Shown here: positions 1 to 8,774 of the stretch, piece after piece
Position numbering within the stretch: the first letter of the stretch is position 1
Layout of the letters: the number at the start of each line of letters is the position of its first letter
DNA from: Muribaculum sp.
GTDB lineage: Bacteria; Bacillota; Clostridia; Lachnospirales; Lachnospiraceae
Assembly: GCA_023663505.1 (NCBI GenBank)
Contig: JAMPHH010000003.1
Span: 1 to 64,000 of the forward strand
Direction: 5' to 3'
DNA length: 64,000 nucleotides
Position numbers and translations under genes: made by a program
The notes under the pieces: generated by a model
Told to the model about the DNA's origin: nothing
What the model saw: the letters and a program-made list of their open reading frames with translations, nothing else
Database searches by the model: none

Positions 1-908
1 AGCACAAGAGCTCGGTGGATTATGACGTCACCATGCAGCTCCTCAATTATATGGTTGGGATCTGGCGCGAATACCGTAATGAGAAAAATGACGAATACCA
101 AAGGAAAATAAGCGCCACAAAGGGTTTCCGCTATCCCCTGATCATCCCCATCGTCTACTACGAGGGAAAGCGGTCTTGGACTGCGGCGATGCATCTGAAC
201 GAGCGGGTGGAGCTATCGGAAGCGTTCCCCGAGTATGTCCCCGACTTTACATACAGGGTCATCAGCCTGAACGAGTACAGCCGCGAGGAGATACTGTCAC
301 AGGAGGACGAGTTTTCTCTGGTCATGCTCTTTAACAGGATACAGACCTTGAAGGACATGGACATCAACCGATGGTCTGAGGAGGAGCGTGAAATCGCCCA
401 AAAGATCCTTACAAAGGCACCCGATACGGTAGTGGATCTGTTGGCACAAATGATACATCATTTTGGGCACAAGATAAACGCCCCTGACGAGACGATCAAT
501 GCCTGCGTGAACAACGTGAAGGAGAGAGATATGGGAGAACTTTGGGCAAATATGGATAAAATTGATATTCAGGCGGAGTGGCGGAAGGCGAAAAAGGTAA
601 GGAAGGAGCTGCGGGAAGAAAAGCATATACTACAGGAAGAAAAACAGAACCTACAGGAAGAAAAGCAGAACCTACAGGAAGAAAAGCAGAACCTACAGGA
701 AGAAAAGCAGAACCTACAGGAAGAAAAGCAGAACCTACAGGAAGAAAAGCAGAACCTACAAGAGAAGGAACACGAACTAGAGGAAAAGGCGCAGGAACTA
801 CAGGAGAAGGAACATGAACTGGGGGAGGTCAAACAGGAACTGGGAGATGCGTTAAAGACTATCGCCGCATTAGAAGCCAAAATAAAAGAGTTTGAGCATC
901 GCTCTTGA
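1..908 (+). CDS. Rpn-family PD-(D/E)XK nuclease/putative transposase, 5' truncated by window edge
   Basis: The reading frame is open to the left edge and the residues just before the GTG at 15 (HKSS) fit the family pattern, so the true start lies outside the window. The central part (about residues 35-60, with YPLIIPIVYYEGKRSW) is typical of the YhgA-like Rpn family, which are recombination-promoting endonucleases of PD-(D/E)XK type; the catalytic core is mostly upstream of what is visible. The last 100 or so residues are a charged E/K/Q/L coiled coil built from identical heptads, an unusual extension. The gene is convergent with the DUF554 gene, 10 bases away. Family assignment is fairly sure; the biological role of these proteins is not. 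Confidence 0.8.
   Translation, partial: HKSSVDYDVTMQLLNYMVGIWREYRNEKNDEYQRKISATKGFRYPLIIPIVYYEGKRSWTAAMHLNERVELSEAFPEYVPDFTYRVISLNEYSREEILSQEDEFSLVMLFNRIQTLKDMDINRWSEEEREIAQKILTKAPDTVVDLLAQMIHHFGHKINAPDETINACVNNVKERDMGELWANMDKIDIQAEWRKAKKVRKELREEKHILQEEKQNLQEEKQNLQEEKQNLQEEKQNLQEEKQNLQEEKQNLQEKEHELEEKAQELQEKEHELGEVKQELGDALKTIAALEAKIKEFEHRS
636..761 (+). repeat. Six tandem 21-bp repeats coding EEKQNLQ heptads
   Basis: Six in-frame copies of a 21-base unit encode the heptad EEKQNLQ; all but the first (one AAA for AAG-type change) and the last (final base) are identical at the DNA level. Imperfect heptads (EEKHILQ before, EKEHELE, EKAQELQ, EKEHELG after) flank them. Perfect DNA identity points to recent slippage-driven growth, so copy number may vary between strains and change coiled-coil length by seven residues per unit. 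Confidence 0.95.
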
Positions 909-918
909 ATAACGCATG

Positions 919-1653
919 TTATCTGTCTAAAAATCCCCACACGACCGCCACCACAATTGCCGGCAAAGCATTTGCGACGCGAATCTGTTTATCCCGAATC
1001 AGATTGAGCCCCACGCAAAGGATCAGCACTGACCCCACCAGAGACAGATTCCCCAGAGCCGCCTCCGGCAAAAAGTCACCCGCAAAAACCGCAAACAGCG
1101 TGACAGCCCCCTGTACGATTCCGACGGGAATCGCCGAAAAGATGCAGCCCTTTCCTTGGGAAGCCGCCATGATGCAGACTATGATAGCGTCCAAGATTCC
1201 CTTGGCAGCCAATATCGAATAATCCCCGCTAATCCCGTCCTGCACCGCGCCGATCACCGCCATGGCACCGATACAGACCGTGCAGGAGGTGGAGACAAAC
1301 CCGCTGACAAAGGTATTGTCACCGTCGCTATGACTCCTTGTCTTCAGCCACTCACCAAAGCGGGCAACCTGCCGCTCAATCTGCAGCAGCTCTCCGACAA
1401 CAGCCCCCACCGCAAGGCTCACCACCATCATGATTGTCCCTTGGGAGGTCAACCTGCCATCCTCGACGGACAGCATCTGCGCCATAGCGCCGCCGATGCC
1501 GATGATAACCACCCCGACGCCGTTCATGGTCATCAGTGTCTCCCGAATGTTCTCCTTCAAACGATTCCCCGCAAGACAGCCTACCGTACCGCCCAACAGG
1601 ATACAAATGATATTGATAATTGTCCCCAAACCCTTCATACCTATCTCCCGCAT
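919..1653 (-). CDS. DUF554 family integral membrane protein
   Basis: A 244-residue (or slightly shorter) hydrophobic protein with about seven membrane segments. It starts with the family's usual LGTIINxxxILLGGxxG glycine-rich helix and has the FVSxSxxxCIGAMAVIGAxxDG segment followed by KGILDAI, both typical of DUF554 (YdfK/YqgA) proteins. The function of this family is not established; transport has been suggested. An internal ATG six codons in (MKGLGT) is an equally good start. It lies 30 bases after the esterase gene on the same strand, and could be cotranscribed with it, but nothing links its role to glycans. Confidence 0.85.
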   Translation of the reverse strand: MREIGMKGLGTIINIICILLGGTVGCLAGNRLKENIRETLMTMNGVGVVIIGIGGAMAQMLSVEDGRLTSQGTIMMVVSLAVGAVVGELLQIERQVARFGEWLKTRSHSDGDNTFVSGFVSTSCTVCIGAMAVIGAVQDGISGDYSILAAKGILDAIIVCIMAASQGKGCIFSAIPVGIVQGAVTLFAVFAGDFLPEAALGNLSLVGSVLILCVGLNLIRDKQIRVANALPAIVVAVVWGFLDR

Positions 1654-1683
1654 ACCGCAGCTTCTACCTGCGATACTACCGTG

Positions 1684-2484
1684 TCAAAATCCCTTTTCCT
1701 CCAGCCCATTCGCTATCCGCACATACAGCTCCGTGATATCCTTGATTCCCTCGCCTTCCTTGCGACTCAAGGGTCTGCGCCGCATATCCACCTCATCGCA
1801 ATGGGAAATTCCTCGATTGGTATTGCCTCTGACGATTCCCCTGAACTCCCCCCACCTCGCATTATCGGGGGTCAGCAGACCGTCATTTTCTCCTTCAATA
1901 AAATGCACCACCAAAGACGGTAGCCACATCAGCATATCAGACCACGCATGTCTCATGACAAAAGCATAACTCTGATAATAGATTCCCTCCACGTCGGGAT
2001 TCTCCCGATTGAACCTTTCCGCGCTCTCTGTCTTAAATGCATTGATCGCCTTGTATGTATCGGGGTGTTTATCCCCTAGCAGCCGAAACCACAAATCCGC
2101 TGCCTTACAGCCCACCCGAATCAAGCCATCGGGAAATCTCATCAGCCTATCCACTGTCTTAGAGCCGTTGTGCGGTGTGGAAAGCGTGCTGATAGAGGCG
2201 ATTCTATCTCCATAGCCCAAGGCGGAAGCCAGATACCTTGCCTCAAGACCGCCCTTGGAATGTGCGATAATATTGACCTTATCCGTATTCACAGACTTTA
2301 ATATCTCCTCAAGACTATCCGCAATCTGTCTGGCGTTCACCTCAATGGAAGCGCTGCTGTCCTGCCGCCCATAATATACCTTGTAGCCCGCAGACTCCAA
2401 TGCCTTGGGAATCCTGCCCCAATAGCCGATCCTTCCGTCATCTCGAAAGCCCATCCCGTGCAGCATCAAAATCGGATACTTCAC
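1684..2484 (-). CDS. Alpha/beta-hydrolase, lipase/esterase-like
   Basis: A 266-residue alpha/beta-hydrolase resembling triacylglycerol lipases: YPILMLHGMGF at the N terminus carries the oxyanion HG, AHSKGG near residue 95 is the nucleophile elbow, and LSTPHNGS follows as in LipA-type lipases. A late GENDGLL and a GISHCDEVD segment supply likely acid and histidine. I place the start at the GTG at 2484, which overlaps the TGA of the upstream glycosyltransferase by four bases and follows a GGGGAGGGCGAG ribosome site; a longer form from 2550 would overlap that gene by 70 bases. There is no signal peptide, so a cytoplasmic enzyme is likely. The substrate is unknown. Confidence 0.85.
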   Translation of the reverse strand: MKYPILMLHGMGFRDDGRIGYWGRIPKALESAGYKVYYGRQDSSASIEVNARQIADSLEEILKSVNTDKVNIIAHSKGGLEARYLASALGYGDRIASISTLSTPHNGSKTVDRLMRFPDGLIRVGCKAADLWFRLLGDKHPDTYKAINAFKTESAERFNRENPDVEGIYYQSYAFVMRHAWSDMLMWLPSLVVHFIEGENDGLLTPDNARWGEFRGIVRGNTNRGISHCDEVDMRRRPLSRKEGEGIKDITELYVRIANGLEEKGF

Positions 2485-3518
2485 CTCGCCCTCCCCTTTC
2501 TCAAGCCTCTCACCCAAAGCTTCGCCCGATAATACCAATAGAACCTCCAATCCGACTCCGCCTGCATATCTATCAACCTCTGCTCCTCCTCGCCCGTATA
2601 CTGCCTATAATAAGCATTGGCGCGGAATCTCGGGAAACGCTCCTTCGCCCCCCTTCGCAGTGCCTTCACAAAAGAAAGCTTCGGATTCTTAACCCCCGCC
2701 ATATAAGAAAATAAGGTATTCACATAATAAAGCTCGCAAAAACGATACTCGATCTCAGGATAGTACCGCTCCAACATTCCCCGCAGCCTGCACTCCCCAT
2801 ACAGAAGCTCCGCCGCCTTCATACGGTCAAGACACCGCTCCTGCGTGATAGTATGCACTGTGGAGACCTCATGCTGATAATAATAATACATGGGCTCCTC
2901 CACCCGCTCAAAATGAGTAAAATACAGAGACCACAGCGGTCCCGCGCAATTGTCCTCATAGAAGATACCCTCCGGGAAAGAGAGCCTGTTCTCCCTGATG
3001 ACCTCATGCTTATAAATCTTGATCACCATGCTGCCCGGACGCATCAACAGCAGCCGATGCTTCTCCTCGTCCAAAACCCCCGTCTGCTCCGCCGAATTAT
3101 TTTGCACAATGCGCCCCACCTCCATGGTGTGTTCCTGCACCAGATTATAATCACAGCCCACCATGTCAGCGCCGGTCTCCTCCGCCTTCCCGAGCAGCCT
3201 CTCATAAAAATCCGGCGTCACCCAGTCATCACTGTCAATAAAACCGATCCATTCCCCCGCAGCCGCCTCCAAACCCCTATTCTTGGCGCCGCCCTGTCTC
3301 CTGTTGCGCTCATTATGAATCACCCTGAAAAGCTCAGGATATCTCCCCTCATACCCCCGCAAAATCTCCAACGAATTGTCCGTGGACGCGTCATCAACCG
3401 CAATGATCTCATACGGAGCCTCCAAGGTCTGAGCAACCAAGGAATCCAAGCAATATTCCAGCTTCCCGGCCGCCGCCATATTATAAACCGGCACAATAAT
3501 ACTCAACTTAATCCCCAT
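2481..3518 (-). CDS. Family 2 glycosyltransferase
   Basis: A 345-residue GT-A fold enzyme. It opens with LSIIVPVYNM, has IIAVDDASTDNS, the basic NRRQGGAKNRG loop and the DSDDW metal/nucleotide motif, all in the first 130 residues; the C-terminal part is specific and carries a MYYYYQHEVSTVHT segment common to Firmicute capsule GT2s. I chose the ATG at 3518, preceded by GAGGGATTG; a frame continues upstream to 3614 but without a ribosome site or conserved sequence. It is translationally coupled to the esterase. It probably adds one sugar to a surface polymer; donor and acceptor cannot be read from sequence. Confidence 0.88.
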   Translation of the reverse strand: MGIKLSIIVPVYNMAAAGKLEYCLDSLVAQTLEAPYEIIAVDDASTDNSLEILRGYEGRYPELFRVIHNERNRRQGGAKNRGLEAAAGEWIGFIDSDDWVTPDFYERLLGKAEETGADMVGCDYNLVQEHTMEVGRIVQNNSAEQTGVLDEEKHRLLLMRPGSMVIKIYKHEVIRENRLSFPEGIFYEDNCAGPLWSLYFTHFERVEEPMYYYYQHEVSTVHTITQERCLDRMKAAELLYGECRLRGMLERYYPEIEYRFCELYYVNTLFSYMAGVKNPKLSFVKALRRGAKERFPRFRANAYYRQYTGEEEQRLIDMQAESDWRFYWYYRAKLWVRGLRKGRAR

Positions 3519-3770
3519 ACCATCACAATCCCTCATCATCTCTGTAGCAGCCCAACCCTCCGCTGAGCTATCACGCCAATACACACAAAATAAGTTCTCA
3601 ATTAATTTACACACTTACAAGTCTTTCACAAATACCATATAACCGAACCGTTACTCTCTCCCCCCACCAACGTCTCTTTGCTTCCGCCTGTATCACAAAT
3701 CGACATCTCGCGGCTCCCACCCGCGACACAAGCCACCCTCCCAACACCCATAAACAACAGCCAAGATACA

Positions 3771-3926
3771 GGTCGGCAAGCGTCATAGCTTCTTGTTCGG
3801 CAGGTAGTGCCGGGCGTTCCGAGGAGCCTCAAGGCATCGGCAATGCTCGCCAGAGGGCTCACATCGCCGAGAGTCTCCTCTCCACGGCACTAGAGCACTC
3901 ACAAGAAGCTATGACGCTTGCCGACC
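3771..3926. repeat. 156-bp nested inverted-repeat element
   Basis: The outer arms (3771-3796 and 3901-3926) are a perfect 26-bp inverted repeat beginning GGTCGGCAAG. Inside, three further complementary blocks nest in order: AGTGCCG at 3806-3812 with 3885-3891, GAGGAG at 3821-3826 with 3875-3880, and TCGGC at 3837-3841 with 3866-3870. The whole would fold as one long interrupted hairpin in DNA or RNA. It fills most of the 442-base gap between the GT2 gene and the ABC exporter (3519-3960), where no convincing gene is seen. No T-run follows on either strand, so it is not a plain terminator. It could be a miniature mobile element or a structured RNA. Confidence 0.8.
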
Positions 3927-3960
3927 GTCCCTTCCCACGTGTCCCTTGCTGCCCACAATA

Positions 3961-5700
3961 TCACTTCTCCCGCTTCACCTTTCCGTCCTCCACCCGATAC
4001 ACCATATCACACTTCTCAATCGTCTGCAGCCTATGCGCGATAATAACCAATGTCTTCTTTCCATGAAGATGATTGATCGACTCCATGATCGCCGCCTCAG
4101 TGTCATTGTCCAAGGCAGAGGTCGCCTCGTCCAAGATCAACACCTCCGGATCATTATACAATGCCCTCGCGATGCTGATACGCTGTCTCTGCCCGCCGGA
4201 GAGACGAATCCCCCGCTCGCCCACGCCCGTGTCAAGTCCCTCAGGCAATGTCCTGATAAACTCGTCAAGCTGAGCCTCCTTCAACACCTCCCAAAGACGC
4301 TCCTCGTCAATCTTCTCCTCGGGCACGCCAAACGCCACATTCTTGCGAATGGTATCGTCCAACATAAAGAACATCTGAGGGATATAACCCACATTTTTCA
4401 GCCATTTGCGATACTGCGTCTTAGTGTCCGTCCCATCTGCCAACACCACGCCGTCCCTTACCTCCAACAGCCCCAGCAGAACGTCCACCACCGTGCTCTT
4501 GCCCGCTCCCGTGGTGCCCACAATGCCCACGGAGGAGCCCGCGGGTATGGTCAGATTCGCGTGATCCAGAATAAGCTTCTCTGTGTTCGGGTACGCATAG
4601 GTGATATCCCTAAGCTCTATCGCTTTCCTCACGGGAAGCTTCTCCTCCTCGTCCGTGGCAAAGGTCATATCCACCTTCTCCCCGCTGATCTCGTCCTGCA
4701 GATTATCACTGACTCCCATAAAGAAAGGCTCAAAATACGCAATCGAATTAATCTGATTATTGATCCTGTTGACACAGGGCAGTAACACAAAAGCTGCTGC
4801 TGCCAGCGTGGAAAACACCGTCAGCATATTCTCCGTAGACACGCCCGACACCACCAGATAGATCATGTATCCTACCATGGTCGCCACACATGCCGTCTCG
4901 ATCAGGAGCTTTGGAATGTTATTATAGAGACTGTAACGCTGCACGGCGTTGACATAGCCCTGACCGCACTTTTTGTATTCCTCCACAAAATACTGTTCCT
5001 TGCACGCGATCTTGACCTCCTTGATGCCCTGCACCGTCTGGGAGATCCATTTGAACAGCCCGCTGTAATAATCCTGATTGTCCTTGCCTGCCTTATACAT
5101 GATTGGCTTTAGAACGGTCTTCACCCCGCCCATGACCAACAACAGCACCACCGCCAGCAGCACGGTCATGGTGCCGTTGGTGATAAAGCAATAGGCGATG
5201 ATAAACAAAGACACCACCCCGTCTGACATCATCTGCAAAAGCGCAAGAATCAACGCATACATATTGTTCACGTCAGAGGTGATGCTGCGCTGCACCACCG
5301 CCGTGTCCGCGTTCAGATAAAACTCATAGCCCCTGCGCAGATAATTGCGCATCATACGCTCCGAGGTGCGGAACTGATTAGTATAGACAAAAGCAAAGGT
5401 CAGCTTTTGCTGTATGAACAGGAAAATATTTTTCACCACAAAGACCCCGATGAGAAGCGCCATCACAGACACCGCAAAGGTATCATAATCCGGACTCCCG
5501 CAGAGCTCGTAGACCCACGACGCGATTCGGCTGTTCTGCACCGCGTTCGGGTCGATCACAATATTCACCACCTGTACCAGAAGCCCTACCCCCGCCGTCT
5601 GCAGCACGGCTCCGATGATCATGAGAAGCATCAGCCCCACCATGGTGCGCTTTTGCTTTTTATCCAAAAGGACACGCAATTTCTTTAATATCTGTCGCAT
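3961..5700 (-). CDS. ABC exporter, fused permease and ATPase
   Basis: A 579-residue half-transporter of the MsbA/PglK type. Residues 1 to about 330 hold six membrane helices; the ATPase half has Walker A GTTGAGKST near residue 390, signature LSGGQRQRISIARAL, Walker B VLILDEATSALD and the H-loop IIAHRL. The ATG at 5700 overlaps the stop of the upstream gene (ATGA), so that start is preferred over an alternative TTG one codon earlier. Placed after glycosyltransferase-like genes, it most likely flips a lipid-linked glycan or precursor across the membrane, working as a homodimer; a general drug or lipid exporter cannot be excluded. Confidence 0.9.
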   Translation of the reverse strand: MRQILKKLRVLLDKKQKRTMVGLMLLMIIGAVLQTAGVGLLVQVVNIVIDPNAVQNSRIASWVYELCGSPDYDTFAVSVMALLIGVFVVKNIFLFIQQKLTFAFVYTNQFRTSERMMRNYLRRGYEFYLNADTAVVQRSITSDVNNMYALILALLQMMSDGVVSLFIIAYCFITNGTMTVLLAVVLLLVMGGVKTVLKPIMYKAGKDNQDYYSGLFKWISQTVQGIKEVKIACKEQYFVEEYKKCGQGYVNAVQRYSLYNNIPKLLIETACVATMVGYMIYLVVSGVSTENMLTVFSTLAAAAFVLLPCVNRINNQINSIAYFEPFFMGVSDNLQDEISGEKVDMTFATDEEEKLPVRKAIELRDITYAYPNTEKLILDHANLTIPAGSSVGIVGTTGAGKSTVVDVLLGLLEVRDGVVLADGTDTKTQYRKWLKNVGYIPQMFFMLDDTIRKNVAFGVPEEKIDEERLWEVLKEAQLDEFIRTLPEGLDTGVGERGIRLSGGQRQRISIARALYNDPEVLILDEATSALDNDTEAAIMESINHLHGKKTLVIIAHRLQTIEKCDMVYRVEDGKVKREK

Positions 5701-6788
5701 CAACTTTTCCTCTCTATTCCCACCTGCTCATTCTGCCTGTGAATCAGCGGGTCCTCATACTTATCCATGAAATCCTCCCCCAGACGCACGACTTCGTCCG
5801 CGAACTGAATCGCCTTGACCTCCGTGAGCACCGCCACCACCTTTCGAAAGCGAAGCCCCGGAAAGAAATTCAGCATCTCCATGGGAACCGTGGCGTCAAA
5901 CTGTGGATATTCGCCAAAGAGCCGCCTGTAATCCAGCTCGTCTCTAGGGTGAGGCTTTAGGAAGATCGTCCCCTCCCCCTCGTACATCTGAATGATATCC
6001 CTGAAAATCCGCTCCCGCACGTCCAACGTACACAAGGGGTCAGTCAGGATCAGAATCTTGTCCCGCACACCGCTGCTCTCCTGAAGCTGCCGCTCCAAGC
6101 CCTCCTTATCACGGATAAAAGCCTGCAAAATCAACTGCTTGTCCCTGTCCGTCAGCCGCTCCACCAAAGCCTGCCTCGGCTCCTGAATATATTGGGGACA
6201 GGGATACTGAATCAGGGAGATATCGTTGACCTCCATATCCAAGCAGTATTTACCATAGCCGTTTTGTACAAAGATCAGATTCAGCTTCCTCGACAGGAAC
6301 ACCTTTAATCCAAAATGTCCCCTGTTGTCATAGCGGGCGGCGTCAAAATTCTTCAAGCAGTTCAAGCCGTCCTCCAACGCATGATAATGAATGCGCCTTT
6401 GGTTCAGATAATACCCTATGGGGTCTGAATCGCAATATACATAGACATCTCCATATTCCCTGAAATCCACCGGAAGATACGGCTCCTGAAGCCTCGCCAG
6501 ACGCTTGGTGAAGCGAATGCGGTTCCACAGATTCCCGATAAAATTCCCCGAATCCTGCCTGTACTTGGCAAGCTCCGGAAAGCACTTCTCGTTCTTCTCG
6601 TCAAATTCCAGCACCTCCTCAAACAGTCCCGTGCTCTCCACCCGCTCCTTTAAGCTCTCAAAATTGCAGGACATCTTAGAGAGCACCAGCGTCGCCTTGC
6701 CCTGCTCCCCGACAGGTAACTTGAGCTCCTTTAAGAAGGTCACATACACATGATAATAAGTATGGCAGACATAAATTCTCTCTTTCAT
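5700..6788 (-). CDS. GT52/polysialyltransferase-like glycosyltransferase
   Basis: A 362-residue protein starting MKERIYVCHTYYHVYVT. The N-terminal YVCHTYYHVYVTFLKE segment and the late KPHPRDELDY motif followed by VAVLTEVKAIQFA are the pattern seen in family 52 and related polysialyltransferase-like enzymes, where the HP pair binds the nucleotide sugar, often CMP-sialic acid. I start it at the ATG at 6788, which follows GGAGG with six-base spacing; the frame extends 29 codons upstream without support. It is coupled to the ABC exporter by a four-base overlap. Donor identity is inferred only from the family, and no CMP-sialate synthase is in this operon. Confidence 0.65.
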   Translation of the reverse strand: MKERIYVCHTYYHVYVTFLKELKLPVGEQGKATLVLSKMSCNFESLKERVESTGLFEEVLEFDEKNEKCFPELAKYRQDSGNFIGNLWNRIRFTKRLARLQEPYLPVDFREYGDVYVYCDSDPIGYYLNQRRIHYHALEDGLNCLKNFDAARYDNRGHFGLKVFLSRKLNLIFVQNGYGKYCLDMEVNDISLIQYPCPQYIQEPRQALVERLTDRDKQLILQAFIRDKEGLERQLQESSGVRDKILILTDPLCTLDVRERIFRDIIQMYEGEGTIFLKPHPRDELDYRRLFGEYPQFDATVPMEMLNFFPGLRFRKVVAVLTEVKAIQFADEVVRLGEDFMDKYEDPLIHRQNEQVGIERKS

Positions 6789-6884
6789 CTCAACCTCCAA
6801 GCCCTTCCACGGCTTGCGAACAAATCCGTTTATATAATCCCAAAACAACCGGAAGTCTCTCACACTTCCGGACATGCAGCAAAC

Positions 6885-8774
6885 TCAAGCCAGCGTCAGC
6901 CTGTACAGTCGGATTCCCCAGTAGGAATCCTCCGTCTCAAAATATCCCATAAGCTCCAGACCCATTTGCTCCGCGTCCGCAATTTCCCCGCCCGAGAACA
7001 GATACTCGCACCCCAGTCCCCTCAGCGCCTCCATATCAAACTCCAATCCCTCGTACACCACGCCGCTGCCCTTCTTCAGCAGCCAATAATTCCCCGTCTG
7101 TGAATTGAACAGATAGCAGCGGTTGCCCCATTTGTCAAAATACACCGCCGTCTCCGGACTTTTCTCAAGCTCCGCCGCGATCACCCGACGGAAAGCATGC
7201 TTATAATCCAACGGATAATTGTTGGAATACCCGTCCACCGTGTAGAATCCATGCATCAGCGCAGGAGCCGGACTGATGCCCAGATGCGCCACGCGGTACT
7301 CGGACAACTCCCTGCCGATCGCCTCCTCAAGCTGCTCCATCAGCTCCTCCGCATAATAGCTTTCCCAAGAGATATAGCCCGTAACACCGGAACCATTGTT
7401 CCTCTGGTTCACATTCATATAAAAATAAGAATTATGCAGCACCGTGTCCGCCGTGGGCAAAAGCACCGCCGCCAAGACGATACACTGCAGCAACGGCGCG
7501 AGCCGCCATTTTCTATACTCCAAACCGTCCCCACGTCCGCCCGCAGATGCCCTAGGCATCACAGCTCCTGTCTCCAAGCCGTGTCCTGTACTGTCTGTCA
7601 CAGCTTTTGTCTCCGCAGCCGCCGCACCCCCTGCCCTCCACCAGAACGAGAACACAAGCGCAAGCTCCAGATACCACCCCGCGGGATAGAGCCAATACAC
7701 CCTCTCTATCTGAAAATAATGCAAAAATCCCGTGACACTGTTCTTCCATGCCACCACAGGCGCGGATTTGCAGATTCCATAAAACACCGCGATCAATACC
7801 AACGCCAGCATTCCTCCCAGTGCCAGCCGATACCGCCTCTTGTCCTTTGCATCAAGTTTCTTATAAAAAATCCCTCCCAAGACTAACAGAACCACAATTG
7901 GCACGATCAGCCTCTCATGGTAAGTGAAGGCATGCTGCGCGCTGCTCGTGAACACCTCCCAGACAGTCCTCCCGAAGGGCAGCGCACTGTTCACCATTTC
8001 CTCCCGATGGCTCACATAGCTAATCCCCCCATTTAGAGATGCCCCAAATAAAATCTCCGCGAACAGACTCAAATTAGTCAACAGATATGTGACCAGCAAA
8101 AGCCCGAAGCCCGCGCCACACAATCTACACTTACGCACTTCTTTGCGAAGCCCCATGACACAGACCGCCAAAAGCCAAAGCCCCAACACCACATAGCCCG
8201 TATAGACTAAATGACTGGTCAGCCCAAACAGGAGCGTCAGTCCCAATGCCGCAGGGATATGCTTTTCCCGATAGAAACACAGGAACGCATAGAGAATAAG
8301 CGGTATCCCCATCTGCGAGAAGCCATAGACGGGATACAAGGGCAGCATACAGAAAACTCCCGCTGCCGCCACCGCGAGGATACTGCTGTCAGTGAGCTCT
8401 CGCACCGACAGATACATTCCCAAGAATCCTCCCGCCACCAGAATCCCATAGGTACACAGAAACGCAGTAAAAGGAGGCAGACAGCGATACAGCAGCACAA
8501 AAAGCACCGCCGAGGGCGCAAGACCGCTGGCATTGACCCCTCCTAACATCTCAGGGATCACGCCCTCCCCCGGGTGTCTTGCCGTGAGCACATAATTCAT
8601 CATGGACTCGTCAAGCTGGTCATGGACGGTGAACACGCTACCCTCGCCCAAGCCAAGATTAGGCGACAGCACAATAGCAGTCAGCAAGAGCCCCACCCAC
8701 CACAGGGGCAGCCCGTCCACCCTGCACAGTATATGATTGATCCTATCCAATAGGTTTGCCGCTGACTTTCTCAT
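6885..8774 (-). CDS. Polytopic membrane protein, DUF6044/YkoS-like, probable GT-C type enzyme
   Basis: About 629 residues with roughly ten to twelve hydrophobic helices in the first 420 residues and a soluble C-terminal domain (about 430-629). The first extracellular loop has VFTVHDQLDESMMNY, an acidic motif placed as in GT-C glycosyltransferases, and the C-terminal part has YSNNYPLDYKHAFRRVIAAE as in DUF6044 proteins. The start at 8774 follows CGGAGG three bases away; it overlaps the upstream gene's end by 32 bases. It lies in the glycan operon between two other membrane enzymes, which suggests a role in transferring sugars from lipid carriers outside the cell. The function is inferred. Confidence 0.6.
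   Translation of the reverse strand: MRKSAANLLDRINHILCRVDGLPLWWVGLLLTAIVLSPNLGLGEGSVFTVHDQLDESMMNYVLTARHPGEGVIPEMLGGVNASGLAPSAVLFVLLYRCLPPFTAFLCTYGILVAGGFLGMYLSVRELTDSSILAVAAAGVFCMLPLYPVYGFSQMGIPLILYAFLCFYREKHIPAALGLTLLFGLTSHLVYTGYVVLGLWLLAVCVMGLRKEVRKCRLCGAGFGLLLVTYLLTNLSLFAEILFGASLNGGISYVSHREEMVNSALPFGRTVWEVFTSSAQHAFTYHERLIVPIVVLLVLGGIFYKKLDAKDKRRYRLALGGMLALVLIAVFYGICKSAPVVAWKNSVTGFLHYFQIERVYWLYPAGWYLELALVFSFWWRAGGAAAAETKAVTDSTGHGLETGAVMPRASAGGRGDGLEYRKWRLAPLLQCIVLAAVLLPTADTVLHNSYFYMNVNQRNNGSGVTGYISWESYYAEELMEQLEEAIGRELSEYRVAHLGISPAPALMHGFYTVDGYSNNYPLDYKHAFRRVIAAELEKSPETAVYFDKWGNRCYLFNSQTGNYWLLKKGSGVVYEGLEFDMEALRGLGCEYLFSGGEIADAEQMGLELMGYFETEDSYWGIRLYRLTLA

Noticed and set aside
636..761. 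CRISPR array
   Set aside because: The repeats are contiguous, in frame and coding, with no spacers; no array was seen elsewhere in the window.
578..817. Second open frame over the coiled-coil repeats
   Set aside because: It is the same 21-base repeat read in another frame (TGRKAEP units); no independent evidence.
3626..3862. Open frame of 78 codons in the gap before the ABC exporter
   Set aside because: It runs through the hairpin element, has no ribosome site and no recognisable sequence.
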